DNA from: an uncultured Bacteroidota bacterium
Lineage (GTDB): Bacteria > Bacteroidota > Bacteroidia > Chitinophagales > Saprospiraceae
Length of the DNA stretch: 17,723 nucleotides
Direction: 5' to 3'
NCBI GenBank assembly: GCA_937926185.1
Contig: CALEYM010000025.1
Span: 1-17,723 of the forward strand
This document shows positions 1 to 6,559 of this stretch, in pieces; position 1 is the first letter of the stretch; the number at the start of each line of letters is the position of its first letter. The notes beneath the pieces are model-generated. The model was not told the origin of the DNA and ran no database searches. It saw nothing but the letters and a program-made list of their open reading frames with translations. Made by a program: the position numbers and the translations under genes.

Positions 1-1293
1 TGCGGCAACCTGCGGCAATATCGACTGGCCCTTGCCTGCACCGGCGAATACGCCAATTTTCACGGCGCGTCCGGCTCGAACAAAGCGCCTGCCCTGGCTG
101 CCATGAACACCACCATGACCCGGGTCAATGGCGTTTATGAACGCGACTGCAGTATACGAATGAATATTATTGCCAATAACGACGAGGTTATATTTACTGA
201 TCCCGCCACCGACCCATATTCCAACGGTAATGGCAACGCCATGTTGGGTCAAAATCAAACTACCTGCGACAATGTAATCGGTTCGGCTAATTACGATATC
301 GGCCACGTATTCAGCACGGGCGGGGGCGGTATCGCCAATCTGTCGTGCGTGTGCAACAATTCCGCCAAGGCGCGCGGTGTAACCGGTTTGCCCAGCCCGG
401 TGGGCGACCCATTCGATATAGATTACGTTTGCCATGAAATCGGCCATCAATTCGGCGGGCAACACACCCAGTACAACGACGACTGCAACCGGAGCAGCCC
501 TTCCGCCATGGAACCCGGCAGCGCGTCCACTATCATGGGTTATGCCGGCGTGTGCGATCCCAGTATTCAACCCAACAGCGACGACTATTTCCACGCCAGG
601 AGTTTGCAACAAATCGGAGCGTTCGCGACGGGCGGCGGAAATTCCTGCGCCCAACTGACACCCAATGGCAACAGCGCGCCCACGGCTGCAACGCTGACCA
701 ACCGATCTGTGCCACATTCCACTCCTTTCGTGCTGAGCGGCAGCGCAACCGACCCCAATGGCGACGCGCTGACCTTTTGCTGGGAGCAAATGAATGCCTG
801 GAGCTCACCTACGCAACCTATGCCGCCGGAACCAACCAACGTGAGCGGGCCGGTATTTCGCACCCTCGATCCCGCGGGCGACCCCAGCCGGTATTTTCCC
901 AATTTCAGCGCCGTCCTGGCCGGGGTTACCCCGGTATGGGAAGTGCTGCCTTCCATCGGCCGGTCGATGAGTTTCCGCATGACCGTGCGCGATAATAATC
1001 CTGGCGGCGGTTGCACAACGGAGCGGAATATGACTGTCACTACTTCAGGCTCCATAGGGCCATTCCAGGTGAGCTCGCCCAACGGGGGAGAATCGTACCA
1101 GTCGGGCGCCCCGCAAACCGTCACCTGGAATGTGGCCGGCAGCAATAACTCCCCGGTAAGTTGCGCCAACGTCGATATTTTACTATCCACCGATGGCGGC
1201 GGGAGTTTCAGCATCTTGCTGGCCAACACGCCCAACGACGGCTCGCAAAGCGTTACCTTCGATGTGCCGCCTACCGCCGAAGCCCGCACCTGA
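1..1293 (+). CDS. Secreted reprolysin-like zinc metalloprotease, 5'-partial, frame broken near its 3' end
   Basis: The frame is open from base 1, before the first ATG at 103, so the start and any signal and propeptide lie upstream of the window. The opening residues (LRQYRLALACTGEYANF) already belong to the catalytic domain. A metzincin zinc motif, HEIGHQFGGQH, is encoded at 433-465: three His ligands and the general-base Glu. The Met-turn follows as IMGYAG, with its Met codon at 535. About 350 residues after the zinc site comes an Ig-like segment starting SSPNGGESY, typical of large exported Bacteroidota proteases. The frame stops at 1291 (TGA) in the middle of a conserved Ig-like strand, and the natural continuation is found in another frame from 1290. 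It probably degrades extracellular protein. The family call is strong; whether the gene is functional is uncertain because of the frame break. Confidence 0.85.
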   Translation, partial: CGNLRQYRLALACTGEYANFHGASGSNKAPALAAMNTTMTRVNGVYERDCSIRMNIIANNDEVIFTDPATDPYSNGNGNAMLGQNQTTCDNVIGSANYDIGHVFSTGGGGIANLSCVCNNSAKARGVTGLPSPVGDPFDIDYVCHEIGHQFGGQHTQYNDDCNRSSPSAMEPGSASTIMGYAGVCDPSIQPNSDDYFHARSLQQIGAFATGGGNSCAQLTPNGNSAPTAATLTNRSVPHSTPFVLSGSATDPNGDALTFCWEQMNAWSSPTQPMPPEPTNVSGPVFRTLDPAGDPSRYFPNFSAVLAGVTPVWEVLPSIGRSMSFRMTVRDNNPGGGCTTERNMTVTTSGSIGPFQVSSPNGGESYQSGAPQTVTWNVAGSNNSPVSCANVDILLSTDGGGSFSILLANTPNDGSQSVTFDVPPTAEART

Positions 1294-1901
1294 TCCAGGC
1301 CGTTGGAAATGTTTTTTACGACGTGTCGGATGGCAATTTTGAAATTACCGGGGCCTTGCCGGTCGAACTGATGGCTTTTCATGCTATATATCAAAACGGA
1401 GAAGTACAGTTGGAATGGAGCACTGCCACGGAAATCGAAAACCGCGGCTTTTTTATAGAGCGCAGTGGCGGCAATACATATAATTTTCAGAACCTCGCCT
1501 GGTTGGAAGGCGCTGGGAACTCAAGCCTGCAACAGACTTACCGGTATAGCGACCGCGATATAAGGCCGGGCGAAACTTATTATTACCGCCTGCAGCAAAC
1601 GGATTTTAATGGCAATATAAATTTTTCCGTTATCCGTTCCGTAACAACCGGGCATGCAGGTGGGGAAATCCTTTTGCAACCGAATCCGGCACAGGATAAA
1701 ATCCGGATTCAATGGCCAAAAGGCGTCGAGGAAGAAACAGCGCAGATCATTATCGTGAATGCCGACGGCGGAGTAGTGCAGGAAATGCCCTTTACTGCCG
1801 GAATGGACGAACTGGAAGTTAAAACGTTGCCACCGGGTTTGTATCTTTTACAAGTGGCATTTAATGGGAAGACTTACAGCGGCAAATTTTTCAAATCCTG
1901 A
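1290..1901 (+). CDS. C-terminal part of the same metalloprotease, with type IX secretion sorting domain
   Basis: This is the frame that continues the interrupted protease. From 1290 it reads LIQAVGNVFYDVSDGNFEI, which completes the Ig-like repeat whose last in-frame residues upstream are TAEART. It is followed by a short linker (LPVELMAFHAIYQNGEVQLE), a fibronectin-like segment of about 80 residues, and a C-terminal domain starting near GEILLQPNPAQDKI and ending PPGLYLLQVAFNGKTYSGKF. That pattern (PNP, GLYLLQV, K-F near the end) is the type A sorting domain recognised by the Bacteroidota type IX secretion system, so the product should cross the outer membrane. There is no convincing start at 1290: the segment is best read as the displaced 3' end of the upstream gene, either through a real mutation or through a sequencing or assembly error. 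Confidence 0.8.
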   Translation: MIQAVGNVFYDVSDGNFEITGALPVELMAFHAIYQNGEVQLEWSTATEIENRGFFIERSGGNTYNFQNLAWLEGAGNSSLQQTYRYSDRDIRPGETYYYRLQQTDFNGNINFSVIRSVTTGHAGGEILLQPNPAQDKIRIQWPKGVEEETAQIIIVNADGGVVQEMPFTAGMDELEVKTLPPGLYLLQVAFNGKTYSGKFFKS

Positions 1902-1916
1902 GTGACGCCGCCTGCC

Positions 1917-1943
1917 GTAACGCCGTCTGACAGACGGCGTTAC
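1917..1943. terminator. Perfect 13-bp inverted repeat between convergent genes, likely bidirectional terminator
   Basis: The arms 1917-1929 and 1931-1943 are perfect complements (GTAACGCCGTCTG and its reverse complement) around a single base. The hairpin sits between the end of the protease gene and the end of the E2 gene and covers the E2 stop codon. There is no T-tract on either side, so a classical intrinsic terminator is not proven; position and symmetry suggest transcript ends or 3' end protection in both directions. Confidence 0.6.
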
Positions 1944-3217
1944 AACCAGCCCAGGAACGGCTCTTCCAATATCCCCTTCAACGTGACGAGGAATCGCGCC
2001 GCATCCGCCCCGTTGATCACCCGGTGATCCCAGCCGATGGTCATGGGCATCATCAGGCGCGGCTCAAAGTCCTTGCCGTTCCAGTGTGGTTCGTATTGGG
2101 CGGCAGTGATGCTCAGGATGGCCACCTGAGGCCAGTTGACAATGGAGATCATATTGGTGCCGCCGATGCCGCCGATGTTGGAAATGCTGAACGTGCCGCC
2201 TTCCAGGTCTTCGGGTTTGTTCTTGCCCTCCCGGGTGCGGGCGCTCAGTTCGCTGAGTTCGATGGATATTTCGGTCAGGCTTTTCTGATCGACATTGCGG
2301 ATAACCGGCACCAGCAGGCCGCGCGGCGTATCGACGGCAATACCGATGTGGTAATATTTTTTATAAACAACTTCCCGTTTTTCAATGTCGTAGCTGGCGT
2401 TGAACTGCGGCATTTTGCGCAGTACGGCGGTAATAGCTTTGGTCAAAATGGCTGTTGTGGTAAGGGCGCCGCCCGCGGCTTTTACCTGGTCTTTGTACTG
2501 CTGGCGCAGTTGTTCGAGCCGGGTAATATCGGCTTTTTCCGAAATCCAGGCATGGGGTATGGCATTGAAGGCATACACCATGTTGTCGGCGGTGATGACG
2601 CCGATACGGCTTTGCGGTTCGCGCTGCACCGGGCCGAATTTTTCGAAGTTAGGCAACGGTTTGTGTGCCAAAGCCGGTCCTGCTGCTCCGCCAACACTGC
2701 CACCACCGGTATCAATCTTTTGTTTTACGAAATCCACCACATCCTTATAGGAAATGCGGCTGGCGCCATCCTGCGGGCGCACGTCGGCGAGGTTGACGCC
2801 GAGTTCCTTGGCGCGTTTGCGGGCCAGCGGACTCACGCGCAACGAACCGGAAGCAGCTTTACCGGCCGGAGGAGCAGCGGGCTGTGCTGCCGGCGCGGCA
2901 ACCGGTTCGGCAACAGGCGCCGCGGGCGGCGGTGTAGCCGGTGCAGCGGGCGCAGCCGGAGCGGACGCCGCCGGGGCAGCGCCGCTGAGTTTCAGGCGCA
3001 GAACAGGCGTACCTTCCGTGACGTCGTCGCCTTTTTTTACCAATATTTCTTCCACCACACCGTCGGCGTCCACGGGCATTTCCGCGTCTACTTTGTCGGT
3101 GCCCACGACAACCACGATCTGTTCCTTGCTGACTGTATCGCCGGGTTGAATGAGGATTTCCGTAATTTTTCCGGTGACGCCGTCACCCAATGACGGCAGT
3201 TTGTATTCGTATGACAT
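1940..3217 (-). CDS. 2-oxoacid dehydrogenase complex, dihydrolipoyl acyltransferase (E2)
   Basis: This is the acyltransferase core of a pyruvate, 2-oxoglutarate or branched-chain dehydrogenase complex; it moves the acyl group from E1 to CoA through a lipoyl arm. The 425 residues show the full E2 layout: one lipoyl domain (about 1-77, with the lipoylated Lys at K42 in GTDKVDAE), an Ala/Pro-rich swinging linker (about 80-125), a peripheral-subunit-binding domain (about 127-163, SPLARKRAKELG), and a catalytic domain (about 195-425). The active-site motif near the C-terminus is DHRVING, with His398, and Asn402 where most E2s have Asp. No E1 gene is adjacent; the neighbour upstream is an Lpd-like flavoprotein. 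The substrate cannot be decided from the sequence alone. The start at 3217 is chosen because the lipoyl domain begins at once (MSYEYKLPSLGDG). Confidence 0.92.
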   Translation of the reverse strand: MSYEYKLPSLGDGVTGKITEILIQPGDTVSKEQIVVVVGTDKVDAEMPVDADGVVEEILVKKGDDVTEGTPVLRLKLSGAAPAASAPAAPAAPATPPPAAPVAEPVAAPAAQPAAPPAGKAASGSLRVSPLARKRAKELGVNLADVRPQDGASRISYKDVVDFVKQKIDTGGGSVGGAAGPALAHKPLPNFEKFGPVQREPQSRIGVITADNMVYAFNAIPHAWISEKADITRLEQLRQQYKDQVKAAGGALTTTAILTKAITAVLRKMPQFNASYDIEKREVVYKKYYHIGIAVDTPRGLLVPVIRNVDQKSLTEISIELSELSARTREGKNKPEDLEGGTFSISNIGGIGGTNMISIVNWPQVAILSITAAQYEPHWNGKDFEPRLMMPMTIGWDHRVINGADAARFLVTLKGILEEPFLGWL

Positions 3218-3272
3218 GCAGGTACCGCTTATGTTTGATTGGTTTGATTCGTTTTTGGCCCGGCAATTCTAT

Positions 3273-3301
3273 GTTTACCCAATTTTGAAAGTTTGGTAAA
3301 C
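3273..3301. promoter_or_regulatory. 29-bp dyad in the leader of the E2 gene
   Basis: Centred on 3287, 12 of 14 base pairs are symmetrical, with outer arms GTTTACC and GGTAAAC. It lies about 56-30 bases inside the predicted 5' leader of the E2 transcript. It could be an operator for a dimeric regulator or a leader hairpin. No T-run follows it on the minus strand, so it is a poor terminator for the upstream flavoprotein gene. Confidence 0.45.
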
Positions 3302-3335
3302 GTGGCACCGGGCAAAACGGTTTTCCATCGAGCGG

Positions 3336-3366
3336 CAAAGATGAAGCAAGTTTGCGTGAATACAAA
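3336..3366 (-). promoter_or_regulatory. Candidate Bacteroidota-type promoter for the E2 gene
   Basis: On the minus strand, TTTG (3366-3363) is followed after 19 bases by CATCTTTG (3343-3336). This matches the TTTG / TAnnTTTG pattern with one mismatch. The predicted transcript starts near 3331 and has a leader of about 114 bases that contains the 3273-3301 dyad. E2 may therefore be transcribed independently of the flavoprotein gene upstream. Confidence 0.45.
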
Positions 3367-3403
3367 CTGACGCCAACGCTTTTAGCGCATATTGATCCAA
3401 TGA

Positions 3404-3439
3404 CTAATGACCCAATGACGATTAATGACCCAATGACCA
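3404..3439. repeat. Tandem repeat, 18-bp unit, two copies with partial flanking copies
   Basis: The units at 3404-3421 and 3422-3439 differ at only two positions and share the core TAATGACCCAATGAC. Partial copies flank both sides (CCAATGA before, CTAAT after). The array ends exactly at the stop codon of the flavoprotein gene. It makes a spurious minus-strand reading frame with repeated VIGSL. Confidence 0.8.
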
Positions 3440-4786
3440 CTAATACCCCGTCAGCAATTCGCCGTAACTCGGATGAGCCATTGGCATGGCGCGCAGCTTG
3501 TGATAGGAAATACCCTGGTGCATGGCTAATTGTATCATACCCAGCAATTCTGCTGCCTGCTGACCGAAAGCGGCAGCTCCACGGATCAAGCCGGTTTGGT
3601 CATCGACTTTAATACGCAGCAAACCCGATGTTTCTCCTTCGAGGTGGGCCTTGAGCAGACTGGAATAGTGTTTTTCGACAAAAAAAGCATCCTCCTCACG
3701 ATGCATATCGCCGATTTGACCGACAGGCGGGTAGGTGTAAGCCATTTCAATAAAAGACTTTGGCCGCAACAAGGCGGTTCTGTCATTCAACAAATGCTTT
3801 ACGGCGACACGGGCCTGCATAGTGGCCCGGTTAGCGAGCATGGGGGCGCCGGTCACGTCGCCCACGGCATAAATGCCGGGCTGGCTGGTTTGGCCAAACT
3901 CATCGACAGCCAAGGCTTTTTCCGGCGTAAGCACGAGGGGAATGGCGTTGGGGTCGTAGAAACTGAGATCAGCGGCGCGGCCCGTGGCCAGAAAAGCGTA
4001 ATCCGCCTTATACCGCAAGCCGGCGTTTGTTTCAGCTTCCACGGCATTTTCCATGAGATGCACCGCTTTTACCGCATCTCTTTTATAAACCTGAATATGC
4101 AGTCTTTTTTGCAGAAAATCTTCGAGGATCGCCGCGATTCGTCCATCCAGTCTGGGCAGCAATTGAGTGCTATTGTGCAAAATGGTAACAGGGATACCCA
4201 ATGCAGCGAACGCGAAGCCGTATTCCACCCCCGTAACGCCGCCGCCGGCCACCAGCAGGCTTTGGGGTAGTTCCGGCAGGGTCGCGGCATGTCGAGGGGC
4301 GAATATGCGCGGTGGCAAGGGTTTGACATCCGGGGAAAATACGGGTTCAGAACCGGTAGCAACCACGATATAACGGCTGTCCAACAAATGGATTTTGCGG
4401 CCTTCCATTTCCACCCGCACCTTTCCGGGCGCCAGGATAGCGCCTTTACCAGCTACCGCGGCCACTCCCGCATCTTTTAAAATGTCACGATAGCGACCTG
4501 AGGCGGATTCGCTTTGCGCTGCGATCCGCGTTTTGAGATTTTCCAGGTCAAACCGGGCAGATTGAGCGCCCAGGGCATAATAAGCGCCATTGCGCAGGGT
4601 ACTGGCTGCTTCGGCTGCCTTAAGCCATACTTTGGAGGGTACCAGGCTACCCCAAACGGCACGGCCGCCTGCCCGCTGGTTTTTGACGATGGCAACCCTT
4701 AAACCTTCCCGCGCTGCCATTACAGCCGCTTCAATACCACCAGGGCCACCGCCTATCACGATGAGATCAAAGTTTGATTTTTCCAT
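3440..4786 (-). CDS. Cysteine-free dihydrolipoamide dehydrogenase-like FAD/NAD(P) oxidoreductase
   Basis: The protein belongs to the class I pyridine nucleotide-disulfide oxidoreductases. It has an N-terminal FAD motif (DLIVIGGGPGGIEAAV), the second FAD motif ATGSEP, an NAD(P)-binding motif AGGGVTGVEYG, the late FAD motif GIYAVGDVTG, and a C-terminal dimerisation domain with HPSYGE, which keeps the His and Glu of Lpd-type enzymes. The redox-disulfide motif GGTCxNxGCxPSK is replaced by GGRAVWGSLVPSK, so both catalytic cysteines are gone; I see no cysteine anywhere in the chain. It cannot act as an ordinary lipoamide dehydrogenase. Related cysteine-poor enzymes include soluble transhydrogenase and NAD(P)H:quinone reductases of the LpdA type, so electron transfer from NAD(P)H to a quinone or a nucleotide is plausible. 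The start is placed at ATG 4786 (MEKSNFDL), which has AGGAG just upstream; the TTG at 4798 is less likely. Confidence 0.85.
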   Translation of the reverse strand: MEKSNFDLIVIGGGPGGIEAAVMAAREGLRVAIVKNQRAGGRAVWGSLVPSKVWLKAAEAASTLRNGAYYALGAQSARFDLENLKTRIAAQSESASGRYRDILKDAGVAAVAGKGAILAPGKVRVEMEGRKIHLLDSRYIVVATGSEPVFSPDVKPLPPRIFAPRHAATLPELPQSLLVAGGGVTGVEYGFAFAALGIPVTILHNSTQLLPRLDGRIAAILEDFLQKRLHIQVYKRDAVKAVHLMENAVEAETNAGLRYKADYAFLATGRAADLSFYDPNAIPLVLTPEKALAVDEFGQTSQPGIYAVGDVTGAPMLANRATMQARVAVKHLLNDRTALLRPKSFIEMAYTYPPVGQIGDMHREEDAFFVEKHYSSLLKAHLEGETSGLLRIKVDDQTGLIRGAAAFGQQAAELLGMIQLAMHQGISYHKLRAMPMAHPSYGELLTGY

Positions 4787-4885
4787 AAACTCCTGCAAAG
4801 TTGATTGGATTAGCTCTTGTAAATTAAGGCTGAAATATGGACTTAGTTGTACTTTTTAACGATAAATACCGATATTAATCTGATA

Positions 4886-4917
4886 CTTGCACAGCAGGCT
4901 GATAAATTGTAATCTTG
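4886..4917 (+). promoter_or_regulatory. Candidate promoter for the dipeptidase gene
   Basis: CTTG (4886-4889), 20 bases, TAATCTTG (4910-4917). Each box has one mismatch to the Bacteroidota consensus. The predicted leader is about 30 bases long. It lies in the 166-base spacer between the divergent flavoprotein and dipeptidase genes; no equally good match was found for the flavoprotein gene. Confidence 0.4.
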
Positions 4918-4952
4918 CAGGCTGCTCGAAATCTTTCACCAAATAAAAAATC

Positions 4953-6425
4953 ATGATGTCTTCCCTTCAAACGATCCAGGATATAGACCCTGCCGGACTC
5001 TGGCAGCGTTTTTATGAAATCAGCCGGATTCCCCGCCCCTCAAAGAAAGAAGAACGCATTACCGCACATTTCGAGCAATTATTCAACAAGCTCGGAATAA
5101 AATACGCCAAAGACAAAGTGGGCAACCTCGTGGCCCGCATACCGGCCACCAAAGGGTACAAAAACGCGCCCATCGTAATACTACAGGGTCATAGCGACAT
5201 GGTATGCGAGAAAAACCGCGGCACAGCCCACGACTTCGACCGCGACCCCATCGAATTGCTGCGCGACGGCGACTGGATACGCGCCGACGGGACCACGCTC
5301 GGCGCCGACAACGGCATCGGCGTGGCTGCCGCACTGGCCCTGCTCGACGACCCCACCGCTGAACACGGCCCGCTCGAAATACTGATCACCGTGGACGAGG
5401 AAACCGGCCTCACCGGCGCCAACCAACTCTCCGGTAAAATGCTGAAAGGCAGGCTGCTGCTCAACCTCGACTCGGAAGAAGAAGGCGTGTTTTATATCGG
5501 CTGCGCAGGCGGAATGGACACGGCGGGCGCCTTCCGCGTTCAAACTGCCCCGGTTCCGTCAGGCGATCACAAGGCCTTTGTGCTGCGGGTGTCGGGCCTG
5601 ACTGGCGGGCATTCTGGCAGCGAAATCCATACCGGACGCGCCAACGCGCTCAAACTCCTGGCGCGTGCCCTGCATGCCCTGTTGCCGATTGCCGCGGGTA
5701 TCACCAACGTGCAGGGCGGCAGCAAACGAAACGCCATTCCCCGGGAAGCGGAAGCAACCATTGTATTCCCGGTTGCCGCCGTTGAAAAAGCCCGCGCCAT
5801 TGTCGCTTCTCTGGAAACGGCCTTTCAAAACGAATTCAAAGTCACCGACCCCAATACGCGCCTGACACTGGAAACGGCTGCAACACCGGCGACCGTTTAT
5901 ACTAAATCTCTCTCAAAAAAGATTGTCGACACCCTGCTGGCCCTGCCCCATGGCGTCATCCGGATGAGCGCCGACATCGAAGGCCTGGTGGAAACTTCCA
6001 CCAACCTGGCCACCGTCGTCAGCGACGACAAAACCATCACGGTCGGCACCAACCAACGCAGCTCCGCGGAGAGCGCCAAACAATACATCGCCGCCAGCGT
6101 AGCCGCCGGCCTGCGCCTCGGCGGCGCCAAAGTAAGCCAAACCGACGGCTACCCGGGCTGGCAACCCAACCTGCAGTCGGGCCTGTTGCGCATCTGCAAA
6201 GATGTTTTTGCCCGGATGGAAGGCCGCAAACCGGAAATCAAGGCCATCCACGCCGGCCTGGAATGCGGCATCCTCGGCGGCAAGTACCCGGGCATGGACA
6301 TGATCTCCTTCGGCCCTACCATCACCGGCGCGCACTCGCCCGATGAGCGGGTGCATATTCCGGCAGTGGCGTCGTTTTATGCGCTGCTGAAGGAAGTGTT
6401 GAAGGCGGTGGCGGTGGGGAAGTAA
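4953..6425 (+). CDS. pepD: Aminoacyl-histidine dipeptidase / cytosol non-specific dipeptidase (M20 family)
   Basis: This is a cytoplasmic di-zinc peptidase that splits dipeptides, including Xaa-His types such as carnosine. The 490 residues match the usual PepD length of about 485. All M20 metal and catalytic positions are visible: H80 and catalytic D82 in GHSDMV, bridging D119 in GADNGIG, E149/E150 in DEETG (catalytic base and zinc ligand), the metal-ligand Asp region LDSEEEG, and the last zinc His, H461, in GAHSPDE. The dimerisation (lid) domain lies between about 205 and 385 and includes SGLTGGHSGSEIH, a characteristic PepD stretch. Two ATGs (4953, 4956) adjoin; the first is used. It is transcribed alone, divergent from the flavoprotein gene. 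Its C-rich third positions contrast with the A+T-rich gene that follows. Confidence 0.95.
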   Translation: MMSSLQTIQDIDPAGLWQRFYEISRIPRPSKKEERITAHFEQLFNKLGIKYAKDKVGNLVARIPATKGYKNAPIVILQGHSDMVCEKNRGTAHDFDRDPIELLRDGDWIRADGTTLGADNGIGVAAALALLDDPTAEHGPLEILITVDEETGLTGANQLSGKMLKGRLLLNLDSEEEGVFYIGCAGGMDTAGAFRVQTAPVPSGDHKAFVLRVSGLTGGHSGSEIHTGRANALKLLARALHALLPIAAGITNVQGGSKRNAIPREAEATIVFPVAAVEKARAIVASLETAFQNEFKVTDPNTRLTLETAATPATVYTKSLSKKIVDTLLALPHGVIRMSADIEGLVETSTNLATVVSDDKTITVGTNQRSSAESAKQYIAASVAAGLRLGGAKVSQTDGYPGWQPNLQSGLLRICKDVFARMEGRKPEIKAIHAGLECGILGGKYPGMDMISFGPTITGAHSPDERVHIPAVASFYALLKEVLKAVAVGK

Positions 6426-6434
6426 CGGCTTTTC

Positions 6435-6525
6435 GATTTAGCCAGAAAAGAAAAATTATTTTTGGCTAAATGTATGAAAAAAAATGAAATTTAGCCAAAA
6501 ATAATTTTTCTTTTCTGGCTAAATC
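6435..6525. repeat. Perfect 37-bp inverted repeat upstream of the ATPase gene
   Basis: The arms 6435-6471 and 6489-6525 are perfect reverse complements with a 17-base A-rich loop. Both arms begin and end with the TTTAGCCA/TGGCTAAA box, so each arm is itself a partial palindrome. A third copy of the outer 12 bases (GATTTAGCCAGA) stands at 6541-6552, next to the ATPase start. As RNA it would form one very stable hairpin; as DNA it is an array of inverted binding sites. Confidence 0.95.
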
Positions 6526-6550
6526 ACTTAATTTTGAGGAGATTTAGCCA
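6437..6550. promoter_or_regulatory. Array of five 8-bp boxes in alternating orientation at 26/27-bp spacing
   Basis: TTTAGCCA begins at 6437, 6490 and 6543; its complement TGGCTAAA begins at 6463 and 6516. The starts are 26, 27, 26 and 27 bases apart, about 2.5 helical turns, with a 53-bp unit overall. Boxes 4 and 5 bracket the candidate -7 element, and box 5 ends nine bases before the ATPase start codon. The regular phasing suggests cooperative binding of a protein along one stretch of DNA, most simply to control the ATPase gene. Confidence 0.7.
6506..6536 (+). promoter_or_regulatory. Candidate promoter for the ATPase gene, inside the box array
   Basis: TAATTTTG (6529-6536) is an exact match to TAnnTTTG. 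A T-run (TTTT at 6506-6509, then C) lies 19 bases upstream where TTTG is expected. The predicted start of transcription is near 6541, at the fifth TTTAGCCA box, so a protein bound to the boxes would cover the promoter. Confidence 0.45.
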
Positions 6551-6559
6551 GATATAAAA

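Noticed and set aside
1285..1293. Programmed ribosomal frameshift in the protease
   Set aside because: No slippery heptamer or downstream structure is seen at GCACCTGA; a deletion or sequencing error is simpler.
2009..2029. E2 inactive because of DHRVING (Asn for Asp)
   Set aside because: Asn at this position occurs in active E2p enzymes such as that of Azotobacter vinelandii, to my recollection; the catalytic His is present.
2024..3193. Long open frame opposite the E2 gene
   Set aside because: It mirrors the E2 coding sequence and has no domain sense; E2 has complete lipoyl, binding and catalytic motifs.
3183..3440. Minus-strand frame with VIGSL repeats between the flavoprotein and E2 genes
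   Set aside because: The repeats come from the 18-bp tandem DNA repeat; the rest covers the promoter and dyad and overlaps the E2 start.
6435..6552. CRISPR array or transposon ends
   Set aside because: Boxes alternate in orientation with no variable spacers, and no matching repeat or transposase lies downstream of the ATPase.
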